This document shows positions 1 through 7,446 of a stretch of 38,237 nucleotides of DNA, one piece after another. The stretch spans positions 1 through 38,237 of the forward strand of contig JAFSCW010000113.1 in NCBI GenBank assembly GCA_017436605.1, read 5' to 3'. Made by a program: the position numbers and the translations under genes. The notes below the pieces were generated by a model. That model was given only the letters and a program-made list of their open reading frames with translations. It was not told the origin of the DNA and ran no database searches. The stretch comes from Clostridia bacterium (lineage in GTDB: Bacteria; Bacillota; Clostridia; Christensenellales; Aristaeellaceae). Within the stretch, counting starts at the first letter, position 1. Every line of letters starts with the position of its first letter.

Positions 1-7
1 CCATGGT

Positions 8-457
8 TTATTTTGTTTTTCCATAAACAACAGAGATTATCCTGCGCAGCGGAATCATGCGCAGCCACACGCGCTCAAAAAACATCCACCAGAAATCGCC
101 GGGACGGATCAGCTTCCCTTTGCGCTTCACCTTCGTAATCAGTGCAAAGATCTGTTCCCGCCTGACGCCGAATTCGATCTCCGTTTGCGCATCGCCGATG
201 ATATCAAACATGTCGCCGCGAACGCGCACGATGCGGTGGAGCACATATTGCCCATTATCCCTTTGATAAAACACAATATCTCCCCGACGGAGCGGCCTGT
301 CCGGCCTGCGGAAAAAAACCGTATCCCGCTGATGAATCAGAAACGGATTCATGCTGCTGCCGGTGACGATGATGCTGACCTCTTTGCCTTCTTCAACAAG
401 CCCCTTCAGCATGCCGATATAGGCTCTGGCGTCGACAAACCGCAAATTGCTCTCCAT
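8..457 (-). CDS. SipW-type S24/S26 signal-peptidase-like protease
   Basis: 149 residues. The serine motif GSSMNP puts the likely nucleophile at Ser35; GDIVFY (59-64) and the box YVLHRIV (71-77) follow, and a GD pair lies at 88-89. A His (His74) stands where bacterial signal peptidase I has Lys, as in the ER/SipW-type S26B branch, so a Ser/His dyad is expected. The C-terminal 30 residues are rich in Trp, Phe, Ile and Arg and could dock to the membrane; there is no clear N-terminal anchor. It is the last gene of the minus-strand peptide-modification cluster, 16 nt after the ABC exporter gene. The start ATG has GGAGGAAAACA in front. Inferred job: removing a leader from the exported product of the cluster. 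It could also be an unrelated signal peptidase; the family call is firm, the substrate is inference. Confidence 0.85.
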   Translation of the reverse strand: MESNLRFVDARAYIGMLKGLVEEGKEVSIIVTGSSMNPFLIHQRDTVFFRRPDRPLRRGDIVFYQRDNGQYVLHRIVRVRGDMFDIIGDAQTEIEFGVRREQIFALITKVKRKGKLIRPGDFWWMFFERVWLRMIPLRRIISVVYGKTK

Positions 458-473
458 TGTTTTCCTCCGGTCG

Positions 474-2276
474 TCAGAAATCCATGGCCATTTGGCTGGA
501 TTCCTCTTCGCTCAGTTCCGTCACCCTGCCGTCCATGACGCGGTATACGCGCTGGCACATGTTCAGAACGCTCGGTCTGTGCGTCGTAACGATGCAGGTC
601 CTGTTGGGCCGCCGCTTCATAATGCTGCGCAGCACCCTGCGTTCCGTCGTCACATCCAGCGCGGAAGTCGCCTCATCCAGCAGCAGCACCGGCGCATCGC
701 GCAGCACCGCGCGCGCAATGGCAATGCGCTGGGCCTGGCCTTCGGAAAGGCCCCTGCCCCGCTCGCCGACTTTTCTGTGGATGCCCTCCGGCATCCTGCT
801 GACAAAGTCCCATGCGCAGGCGGTTTCAAGCGCCTCGACGATTTCCTCATCCGTCGCATCCCGCTTGACCATGCGAAGGTTTTCGGCGATCGTTCCCGAG
901 AGAATCGTGTTGCCCTGCGGCACATAGGAAAACAGATAGCGCGTATCCGCATTGAGCGGAAGCTCCATGCCGTTTTCTGCGCGGATGACCGCTTCGCCGC
1001 CCTTGGGCTGGACAAGCCCCAGAATCAGGCGGATCAGCGTCGTCTTGCCCTCGCCGGAGGGACCGACCAGCGCAATGATTTCTCCCGGCTGCGCAATGAA
1101 ATCCGACCTGCGGATCACGCGCTTTCCGCGCACATAGCCAAAGCTCAGATCGCGCATCTCGACGGTAAAGCCGCCGTCTGCATACTGATCCAGCTCGCCG
1201 CTCTGCGGAATATGCTTTTCCCGCGGCAGATCCACCAGTTCGCGGATGCGATGCGCAGAAATCGAGCTGTTAAGAAACGCCGGGATAATGCCGACCAGAC
1301 TGGAAAAGGCGCCCGCCAGCTTGCTGCGCTGGGTCATAAACAGCGTCATCGTGCCGTAGGTAATGTCCTTTCGCCACAGACGCCACAGGCAGTAGCCGAA
1401 GACCGCACCCTGAACCAATGATCCAAAAATGGAATTCACCACGCCGGTCTTGATCGAGAACATGTTGTACTTCAGGCTGAAATCGCGGCTTTTCCTCTGC
1501 CACCAGCGCAGCTTATCGCTGTAATACGGCGCGATGCCGAACGACTTGATCGTATCAATGTTGTAAAATGTTTCAACCTGGAAGCTCATGATCTCGCTGC
1601 CCATTTCCTGGGAACGCCGCGCATAGGCGCGCCGGTATTTCATCAGGATGGCATTGAGCGCAAAGCCGAACGGCGCGCCCAGAAAAGCCAGAACAGCCAT
1701 GAACCAGTCATAGCGCAGGATGACGACAAACGTCGCGATGAAATTATAGATCAGGATGATGATGGACGGCAGCCAGCTGATCGCATTGGAGCTGACCGTA
1801 CCGATGTCGCTCCTGAATCTGTTGAGCAGATCGCCGTTGGGATAGCGGCTCAGGGCAAGCCAGTCCGCGTCGATGATTTTATCAAAAATATCGCCCTGAA
1901 TGTCATTGCTGATGGCGATGCTCAGCTTGAGGCTGAACCTGCTGAGAAAATTGCCCACAGTCAGGCTGAGCAGCATGCTCGAAACGGCGACCGTAATCAG
2001 CACCCAAAGCTTGTCCGTCTGATACCCGGTGATCACATCCAGCATGTACTTGCTCATCAGGCTGGTGATAATACCCAGCGTCGTATTGACCAGTCCCATC
2101 AACGTATAAAACACAATCGCCCATTTGTGGCGCTTGCTATAGGAGAAAATCCACTTCCAGTCGTCGATAATCTCCGTGAACGAACCATCCAGCCATTTAC
2201 TCATCAGGATATTGAACGATTCAAACGCAACCCTGCTGTTTGCATGCTGTTCATGGTTTTCACGCTGCTCGGACAA
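474..2276 (-). CDS. ABC exporter, fused membrane and ATPase domains, no C39 peptidase
   Basis: 600 residues: about 45 cytosolic residues, a six-helix exporter domain (about 50-330), then an ATPase domain with Walker A GPSGEGKTT (around 400), signature LSEGQAQRIAIARA, Walker B VLLLDEATSALD and the H-loop TTHRPS. The signature has Glu in place of the first usual Gly (LSEGQ). There is no N-terminal C39 cysteine peptidase as found in bacteriocin exporters, so leader cleavage would need another protein; the protease gene immediately downstream fits. A half-transporter of this kind should work as a homodimer. The start is a TTG with GGGGAGGGAATGAT upstream; a clean ATG start is lacking. Base composition is GC-rich like the chromosome, unlike the modification genes at 3.1-5.9 kb. 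Export of a modified peptide is inferred from context. Confidence 0.9.
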   Translation of the reverse strand: MSEQRENHEQHANSRVAFESFNILMSKWLDGSFTEIIDDWKWIFSYSKRHKWAIVFYTLMGLVNTTLGIITSLMSKYMLDVITGYQTDKLWVLITVAVSSMLLSLTVGNFLSRFSLKLSIAISNDIQGDIFDKIIDADWLALSRYPNGDLLNRFRSDIGTVSSNAISWLPSIIILIYNFIATFVVILRYDWFMAVLAFLGAPFGFALNAILMKYRRAYARRSQEMGSEIMSFQVETFYNIDTIKSFGIAPYYSDKLRWWQRKSRDFSLKYNMFSIKTGVVNSIFGSLVQGAVFGYCLWRLWRKDITYGTMTLFMTQRSKLAGAFSSLVGIIPAFLNSSISAHRIRELVDLPREKHIPQSGELDQYADGGFTVEMRDLSFGYVRGKRVIRRSDFIAQPGEIIALVGPSGEGKTTLIRLILGLVQPKGGEAVIRAENGMELPLNADTRYLFSYVPQGNTILSGTIAENLRMVKRDATDEEIVEALETACAWDFVSRMPEGIHRKVGERGRGLSEGQAQRIAIARAVLRDAPVLLLDEATSALDVTTERRVLRSIMKRRPNRTCIVTTHRPSVLNMCQRVYRVMDGRVTELSEEESSQMAMDF

Positions 2277-2293
2277 ATCATTCCCTCCCCGGC

Positions 2294-2791
2294 TTAGCCC
2301 TGCGGGTACAGAGCGGATTCAAGACACCTGACCGCATCCTCGGAAATCGTGCAGCTCAGATGATAGACCGGCACATGCGTAATCAGGTTTTCAATCAGGT
2401 CCATCGCCCGCTGCTGGGCTTCCCTGTTCCAGCGGTTGATCGTGATCTGGCTGTATATCTGGGAAAACGCCTGAAACGGCGTCAGGCGCTCCACCGTATC
2501 CGTCTTGCCCTGGCTGAGCATGACAATCGCCCGGATCTTTGTATCCTCGTTATGGCAGACCTCCGACGAACCGCATACCGGCCAGCCGCGCGCTGTCCAG
2601 CGTCCGTCGATGCAATCCAGCAGCGCCCGGTCGCCGTTGATCACCCGGCTGCCGCGGTGCTTTTCCCACAGGGTCGCCTGCGTGGTTTTGCCGGTTTTCG
2701 ACGACACCGCATCAGCTTCAAACAGTGCAAAACTCACAGGCAGAATCAACTCATCCGATAACACAGACCGAACAAAAAGCTGCCGATGCAA
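2294..2791 (-). pseudogene. Truncated HPr-kinase-like protein (C-terminal half only)
   Basis: 165 codons from a TTG with no convincing ribosome binding site. From about residue 32 it follows the C-terminal half of the intact HPr-kinase-like protein at 4506-5375: KTGKTTQ, then INGDRALL, then WPVCGSSEVC, then the NRWN region matching NYWN. The 140-odd residues that should precede the P-loop are missing, and the P-loop itself is spoiled (VSSKTGKT rather than APSGTGKS). An in-frame stop lies just upstream. I read it as a remnant of a second kinase-like gene, left by deletion or recombination; the body remains open, so decay may be recent or the piece may still be made. It sits between the AT-rich modification genes and the exporter. 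Confidence 0.7.
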
Positions 2792-3133
2792 TGCGCTTTA
2801 TACACTCTCATCCTCATGATACGAGCGAAGCAGCTGCTCACTCCAGACACTACACCACACCACAACAAATTTTGAATTTATCTGAATAGACACGCTTCAG
2901 GCGAGCGGCTCTCACAAATATCATGGAACATCAAGGGACTCACTTTTCAAAAAATGAACGCCTAACCAATCATTCTATGCTGCATAAAAAATGAAATAAC
3001 CTGTATCTGTTCCCCATGGCTTGCAGAAACAAGAGCACTATCTTCCCTGGTATAAAGCAATACTCTATACCCTGCAGAAAACATCTTCCTGAATCTTCCG
3101 CTTCCCTTAATCTTATCTACGCAACAGTATATA
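2792..3133. other. About 340-bp stretch without a convincing gene
   Basis: AT-rich segment between the pqqD-like gene and the truncated kinase-like gene. On the minus strand a 60-codon TTG-started frame covers 2962-3144 (begins STDIYCCVDK, ends QHRMIG) and overlaps the end of the pqqD-like gene by 11 bases. It has no recognisable domain and no good ribosome binding site. No terminator with a T-run and no repeat was found. It probably holds debris of the broken second kinase-like gene or of another lost cluster gene. Confidence 0.4.
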
Positions 3134-3400
3134 TCAGTACTCAATCATTCCAACAGTTTTCATATCCTGTAAAAAAGAAAGGATTTGCTCCTGAGCCACT
3201 TCTCGTTCAACTTCATAGTTTTCAAGAACAAGCTCGACCATTTCCTGAGGAGTATCACACTTTTCAAGATTCAACCAAACAAAACCCGCAACACTGTTTG
3301 CTGTAATCAGCCCATTAAACTGCTGAGCCGCTTTTCCTGTCGGCACAATGACGACGTCACCAGCAATTTCTCGCACTACGTAATCCTTTGCAGCCTTCAT
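3134..3400 (-). CDS. PqqD-like peptide carrier (RiPP recognition element)
   Basis: 88 residues when started at the ATG that overlaps the radical SAM stop codon as ATGA; a longer TTG-type start 20 codons upstream lies wholly inside the radical SAM gene and is not favoured. The pattern KDYVVREIAGDVVIVP, then FNGLITANSVAGFVW, then a C-terminal helix pair, is the PqqD winged-helix layout: three short strands followed by helices. PqqD-family proteins bind the leader of a precursor peptide and present it to a radical SAM enzyme. Translational coupling to the radical SAM gene is direct support for the two acting together. The short length fits a stand-alone recognition element. Confidence 0.85.
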   Translation of the reverse strand: MKAAKDYVVREIAGDVVIVPTGKAAQQFNGLITANSVAGFVWLNLEKCDTPQEMVELVLENYEVEREVAQEQILSFLQDMKTVGMIEY

Positions 3401-4509
3401 TCTCCATACTCCTTCTCTTTTTCCATTAATAGTTCGATAAATCGAGCAGTTAACTCGCAATGATATTTTGGCGTACCTGAATACACTCCTGTTTCACTGC
3501 ACATCGACGCCGCGCAGGTCGAACAAATGGTTTTCATTTTACAACTCAGGCATTCTGATGAAAGCATGACGCAAGAAACGCCTTCTTTTATTTCATTCCA
3601 CGCCTGAATAAATGGACGATCAAATACCTGCACTGACGGCTCCTGAGTAAAACTGCAGGCACGCATCATTCCATCATAGTCAATCCAGAACACGCTATTT
3701 CCAGCGCGGCAGGTGAATCCTTTCTTCACTTCACCAGACGGCACATAATCCCTGTATCGATCAAGCGTGCCCAGGACATAGTCTTTCAGTACTGCCGGCG
3801 GATACTGCAGTTCTCGAACACGCATCTTTACTTCCGCCGCTGTTCGCGGATCCAGCCTAAAATCCTGATTGCCCAGATTATTCTCTCGAATCGCAGGCAT
3901 CATATAATACGCCGTCTCAATCGGCAGCTTTTTTTCCGCTGCATATGCATAAATCGATTCCAGATCATCGACATTGTATGGAGTCACACTGCAATTCAGC
4001 TTAATAGGCACGCCTCGTTCCTGCAACAGTTTGATCCCATGAGTTGCCTGCGAAAAACCATGCGGATTTCCGCACAGCTTCTTGTAGGTTTCATCCGAGC
4101 TGCCATACAGAGTGAGATTTACCCTCCGTGGCGGATCCTTGGCCAGAAACTCAGCAATTTCCTCCGTAATTAAAGTGCCATTTGTATTGATAGACACAAC
4201 AATGCCCATCTTTCTTAAACCACAATAGAGTTTCTGAAAGTCCGGATATAAGAAGGTTTCTCCTCCCGTCAGAAGCAAAAACATCATTCCTGCATCACGG
4301 GCCTGTCTCGCAACCTCTAGCCACTCCTGATAGCCCCTCATCGGCCGATGCTTCTCCATTTGTGCTTTGCTCATCTTCGCAAAGCACATTTTGCAATCCA
4401 TATTACAAAGCGGGAGAAGCTCAAAGGTTCCTGAGATTGGAATCTGATTCATATCAGCCAGATTACAGATTCTCTGCTCAATAAGGTTTTCCGTCTGAAA
4501 TGGATTCAT
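3397..4509 (-). CDS. Radical SAM/SPASM peptide-modifying enzyme
   Basis: 370 residues. The radical SAM cluster motif is CNMDCKMC (Cys35, Cys39, Cys42), followed by TGGET at 81-85. A C-terminal SPASM-type region carries many cysteines: Cys267, Cys285, Cys313, Cys320, Cys323, Cys329, Cys332, Cys337 and Cys351, with the hallmark CLSCKMKTIC-x2-C spacing, enough for auxiliary iron-sulfur clusters. Such enzymes install C-C, thioether or ether crosslinks or epimerise residues in ribosomal peptides. The start codon overlaps the stop of the HPr-kinase-like gene (ATGA), and its own stop overlaps the pqqD-like start, so the three should be made together. The chemistry cannot be told from sequence. The gene is visibly AT-richer than the flanking chromosome, which suggests transfer. 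Confidence 0.93.
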   Translation of the reverse strand: MNPFQTENLIEQRICNLADMNQIPISGTFELLPLCNMDCKMCFAKMSKAQMEKHRPMRGYQEWLEVARQARDAGMMFLLLTGGETFLYPDFQKLYCGLRKMGIVVSINTNGTLITEEIAEFLAKDPPRRVNLTLYGSSDETYKKLCGNPHGFSQATHGIKLLQERGVPIKLNCSVTPYNVDDLESIYAYAAEKKLPIETAYYMMPAIRENNLGNQDFRLDPRTAAEVKMRVRELQYPPAVLKDYVLGTLDRYRDYVPSGEVKKGFTCRAGNSVFWIDYDGMMRACSFTQEPSVQVFDRPFIQAWNEIKEGVSCVMLSSECLSCKMKTICSTCAASMCSETGVYSGTPKYHCELTARFIELLMEKEKEYGE

Positions 4510-5375
4510 TTCCTCAATTCCTCCAGATACGCTTCAAGATCATCAACCGCTTCCGGCTCTTTGGTACAGCTGTATGCGCATACCGGAGTCTGGCTGCAGA
4601 AATCGCTCAACAGATCCAAAGCTATTCCGGTAAATTCAGAATTCCAATAGTTCACCGTCGTCTCGCTCATTACACGTCGAATCGCCTCGCTGCCGGAATA
4701 CAGAGAAGCCCTATTTTCCTTTCCCTTTGCAAGATAAATGACTGCTCTGATTGGAGCACTGCTATTCAAGCATACATCGGAAGATCCGCATACCGGAAAC
4801 CCGTATGCTTTCCATATTCCATTATTTCTTTTCAAAAGAACCCTGTCACCATTGATAAGTTCCGCGCCCCGGTATCTGACCCACAAATCGCCCTGTGTGC
4901 TTTTACCCGTTCCGCTCGGAGCCGTAAAAAGGATTGCTTCGCCGTTATAAACAATATAACTGGCATGCAAAACAATACCCTCATGCCGAATCATCATGCG
5001 CTCAGCAGCAAGTGCATTGAAAATCTGAAAGCTTTCAGGGCGTGTCAGCAACGGAATGTATTCCGCATTGATATACAGAATCCGCTGATGCGCATCAATC
5101 TCACGCATCAGAATCAACGGCCTTTGATACAGAGGAAGCAGCAGCAGCCTTTCTTCCAATTTCTGCTCATTAACAAAAACAAATCTACTGTCCGTATGAT
5201 ACACCAGCATACCCTGAGGTTCCGGCAGCGCATCGCACACCCTGCACGTATACCTGTAGATTGCATCTTTATCGCCTTCATAAAGAAAGCGCCTGAAATA
5301 CGGGTTCCAGTCTATCCCAAAATCTGTAACAACATCAAATCTAACATACGCAATTTCAAAACGATATGTCATCAT
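4506..5375 (-). CDS. HPr-kinase-like protein (P-loop, RiPP-associated)
   Basis: 289 residues from the ATG pair preceded by GGTGGGTGG; a TTG five codons earlier is less likely. The N-terminal 130 residues have no motif I recognise. The C-terminal half holds HPr-kinase-like features: Walker A APSGTGKST (152-160), INGDRVLL (174-181) and PVCGSS (194-199). Kinases of this kind in lasso peptide clusters phosphorylate the precursor; that is family knowledge, and the substrate here is inference. It is not a true HPr kinase/phosphorylase, since the canonical N-terminal domain is not recognisable. It is the first gene after the terminator that follows the small substrate-like protein, and it is coupled by ATGA to the radical SAM gene. 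A truncated paralogue lies at 2294-2791. Confidence 0.8.
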   Translation of the reverse strand: MMTYRFEIAYVRFDVVTDFGIDWNPYFRRFLYEGDKDAIYRYTCRVCDALPEPQGMLVYHTDSRFVFVNEQKLEERLLLLPLYQRPLILMREIDAHQRILYINAEYIPLLTRPESFQIFNALAAERMMIRHEGIVLHASYIVYNGEAILFTAPSGTGKSTQGDLWVRYRGAELINGDRVLLKRNNGIWKAYGFPVCGSSDVCLNSSAPIRAVIYLAKGKENRASLYSGSEAIRRVMSETTVNYWNSEFTGIALDLLSDFCSQTPVCAYSCTKEPEAVDDLEAYLEELRK

Positions 5376-5388
5376 GTAACCACCCACC

Positions 5389-5424
5389 AAAAAAAGAAAC
5401 GCATAAGCTCTATGAACTTATGCG
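5389..5424 (-). terminator. Intrinsic terminator after the substrate-like gene
   Basis: Read on the minus strand: an 8-bp perfect stem CGCATAAG / CTTATGCG with a 9-base loop, followed directly by TTTCTTTTTTT. It lies between the small substrate-like gene and the HPr-kinase-like gene. No second promoter is evident after it, so it probably lets only part of the transcripts run on, giving much more substrate than enzyme. Confidence 0.85.
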
Positions 5425-5460
5425 CCAAAGAAATCATGTTATGCAATTTTCGGCAGAAAA

Positions 5461-5907
5461 TCAGGAAGCCTGGAAGATCTCAGCCTGCTCAGTCGTCGCA
5501 TAGAACAAATGACGATGACCACCCTGCGAGAAGAAACCCTTGAACGCCTGCTCAAGACCATTAACCGCCTCATAGAACCAAGAACCGGTATACGACTGAC
5601 CATCATCATCAGTAGTAGTCTTCGTACCCCAGGTACCATTCACAAAGCCCGTACCATATGCTCTGTCGCCTGCATGTGACCACTGACTATGGCAATTATC
5701 ATTCGTAAGATTCTTATTATACTTACCGATGCAAGCATCGTTGGAATCCATAAAAATCACGTCATTCGCCGTATTATAATGTCCGTCAGACTGGCAACGG
5801 ACTTCCATAGAAGGAATGATCGTCTGCATATCGCCGCAGGCAGCGACATACTGATTCGCAACAAAAACCTCGCCATACATCTTCGGGCTCTCGTAAACCA
5901 ACTTCAT
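5461..5907 (-). CDS. Small Cys-containing protein, candidate modified substrate (precursor-like)
   Basis: 148 residues, no recognised domain, no signal peptide or membrane helix. It begins MKLVYESPKM, followed by FVANQYVAAC (15-24). Cysteines are at 24, 38, 59 and 72. The middle and C-terminal parts are rich in Asn, Asp, Gly, Thr and aromatic residues (Trp76, Trp93, Trp110), with HRH at 131-133. It has its own consensus promoter and a strong site GGGAGGA nine bases before the ATG. Being first in the operon, separated from the enzymes by a terminator, matches how precursor peptides are usually arranged. For a precursor it is long, so either a long leader or a protein-sized substrate is implied. 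The precursor role is inference; it could also be a structural or surface protein that the cluster processes. Confidence 0.7.
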   Translation of the reverse strand: MKLVYESPKMYGEVFVANQYVAACGDMQTIIPSMEVRCQSDGHYNTANDVIFMDSNDACIGKYNKNLTNDNCHSQWSHAGDRAYGTGFVNGTWGTKTTTDDDGQSYTGSWFYEAVNGLEQAFKGFFSQGGHRHLFYATTEQAEIFQAS

Positions 5908-5975
5908 TCTCTATATCCTCCCTTATACAAGGAAACTCTGCACAATACAGAATTATCATTCAAATTCCTGTTGTC

Positions 5976-6004
5976 ATTATACGACTCTGCATCCCGAATG
6001 TCAA
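5976..6004 (-). promoter_or_regulatory. Consensus sigma-A promoter of the peptide cluster
   Basis: On the minus strand TTGACA (5999-6004), a 17-base spacer and TATAAT (5976-5981): both hexamers are perfect. Transcription would start near 5969 and leave a leader of about 60 bases before the ATG at 5907. No operator repeat was seen in the leader. Confidence 0.85.
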
Positions 6005-6091
6005 TAGCTTTTTCAATATTTTTCTCAACTTCCTGCTATCGTTAAAAAAGCAGATTTCCCTCAAGCGGCACGCAGCAAATCTTTTAATCTA

Positions 6092-6100
6092 TGGTATACT
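6092..6100 (+). promoter_or_regulatory. Extended -10 promoter of the transporter/phosphodiesterase pair
   Basis: TGG followed by TATACT at 6095-6100 makes an extended -10 element; no good -35 hexamer is present at the right distance. It lies 34 bases before the ATG of the transporter gene and is divergent from the peptide-cluster promoter. Confidence 0.6.
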
Positions 6101-6133
6101 ATATACAACAAAACCCACAAGGAGACTGTATCC

Positions 6134-7414
6134 ATGAAACTGAACTACAAGCGCACCCTGCTGGTCGGTCTGGCCTTCCTGTCCATCAGCGCCTTCTGGC
6201 AGATGTACGACAGCATCGTTCCGCTGATCCTGCAAGGCACCTTCCATCTGAACGAATCGCTCATCGGTGCGATCATGGCAGCGGACAACGTTCTCGCTGT
6301 GTTCCTCCTGCCCCTGATCGGCACGCTTTCCGACAAGGTGGATACGCCCCTTGGCAAGCGCACGCCGTTCATCATCGGCGGCACGGCGGCTGCCGTCCTG
6401 CTGATGATGCTGCTCCCCCGCGCGGCGGCAGCCGGCAATCTCGCGATGTTCGTCGTTGCGCTCGGCCTGACGCTCATCGCCATGGCGTCCTATCGTTCCC
6501 CGGCCGTCGCGCTGATGCCCGACCTGACGCCCAAGCCCCTGCGCTCGAGCGCCAATGCCGTCATCAACCTCATGGGCGCCGTCGGCGGCGTGATCGCACT
6601 GGCGATGATCCGCTTCCTCGTCCCCGCGGGCGAGAACCCCAGCTATGACGTCATCTTTACCGGCGTCGCCGTTCTGATGGTGCTGAGCGTCGTCGTGCTC
6701 GTGATGACCATCCGCGAAAAGCCGCTCGCCGCGCAGATCGCCCGCGAATATCCGGACGAAGCGCCCGCGCCCGCCGCGCAAGACGGAACGCCTGCGCCGC
6801 TCGCGCCCGACGTCATGCGCAGCCTGCGGCTGATTCTCGTTTCGATTTTCCTCTGGTTCACAGCGTATAACGCCGTTACAACCGCCTTCTCCCGCTATGC
6901 CGTGACCGTATGGAAGATGGAAGGCGGCGGCTTTGCCAGCTGCCTGATGGTCGCAACCGTCGCCGCGATCATCAGCTATATCCCCATCGGCGCGATCGCC
7001 TCGCGCATCGGCCGCAAGAAGACCATCCTCGCCGGCCTTGTGATGATGCTCATCAGCTACAGCGCCGTCTTCTTCTACCCGACCTACAACTTCACCGCCA
7101 ATTTCTTCTTCGCGCTCATCGGCTGCGGCTGGGCTGCCGTCGGCGTCAATTCCCTGCCGATGGTCGTGGAGATGAGCCGCGGCAGCGAGATCGGCAAGTA
7201 CACCGGACTTTACTACACCTTCTCCATGACCGCGCAGATCTTCACGCCGATCATCTCCGGCCTGCTGCTCCAGTACGTTTCCTACGGCACGCTCTTCCCC
7301 TATGCGATCTTCTTCACCTGCTGCGCCATCCTGACGATGAGCCAGGTTCGCCACGGCGACTCGAAGCCCATCCCGAAAAAGCGCGCGCTGGAGAATTTCG
7401 ACGTCGACGACTGA
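6134..7414 (+). CDS. MFS/GPH-type transporter (SLC45-like)
   Basis: 426 residues with about 12 hydrophobic helices split by a charged loop near 200-230. The loop after helix 2 reads GTLSDKVDTPLGKRTPFI (74-91), the signature of the glycoside-pentoside-hexuronide and SLC45-like branch of the major facilitator superfamily; a second loop RIGRKKT lies in the C-terminal half. Such carriers move sugars or glycosides with a cation. AAGGAGA sits in front of the ATG. The glycerophosphodiesterase follows after 32 bases, and the two probably form one operon, so the substrate could be a sugar or a polar head group released by that enzyme; this is inference only. Confidence 0.85.
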   Translation: MKLNYKRTLLVGLAFLSISAFWQMYDSIVPLILQGTFHLNESLIGAIMAADNVLAVFLLPLIGTLSDKVDTPLGKRTPFIIGGTAAAVLLMMLLPRAAAAGNLAMFVVALGLTLIAMASYRSPAVALMPDLTPKPLRSSANAVINLMGAVGGVIALAMIRFLVPAGENPSYDVIFTGVAVLMVLSVVVLVMTIREKPLAAQIAREYPDEAPAPAAQDGTPAPLAPDVMRSLRLILVSIFLWFTAYNAVTTAFSRYAVTVWKMEGGGFASCLMVATVAAIISYIPIGAIASRIGRKKTILAGLVMMLISYSAVFFYPTYNFTANFFFALIGCGWAAVGVNSLPMVVEMSRGSEIGKYTGLYYTFSMTAQIFTPIISGLLLQYVSYGTLFPYAIFFTCCAILTMSQVRHGDSKPIPKKRALENFDVDD

Positions 7415-7446
7415 TCCTGAATACGTTTTGAAAAGAGGCGAATACC

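Noticed and set aside
2962..3144. 60-codon TTG-started frame after the PqqD-like gene
   Set aside because: No good ribosome binding site, no recognisable domain, lies in decayed DNA; reported only as part of the gene-poor stretch.
4506..5375. True HPr kinase/phosphorylase HprK
   Set aside because: The N-terminal HprK domain is not recognisable and the gene is embedded in a peptide-modification operon by ATGA overlaps, so a RiPP-associated kinase-like role is more likely.
8..5907. Lasso peptide cluster
   Set aside because: HPr-kinase-like and exporter genes fit, but no asparagine-synthetase-like cyclase and no B1/B2 protease are present, while a radical SAM/SPASM enzyme is.
6089..7354. 421-codon minus-strand frame
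   Set aside because: Antisense shadow of the MFS/GPH transporter gene with a low-complexity charged product.
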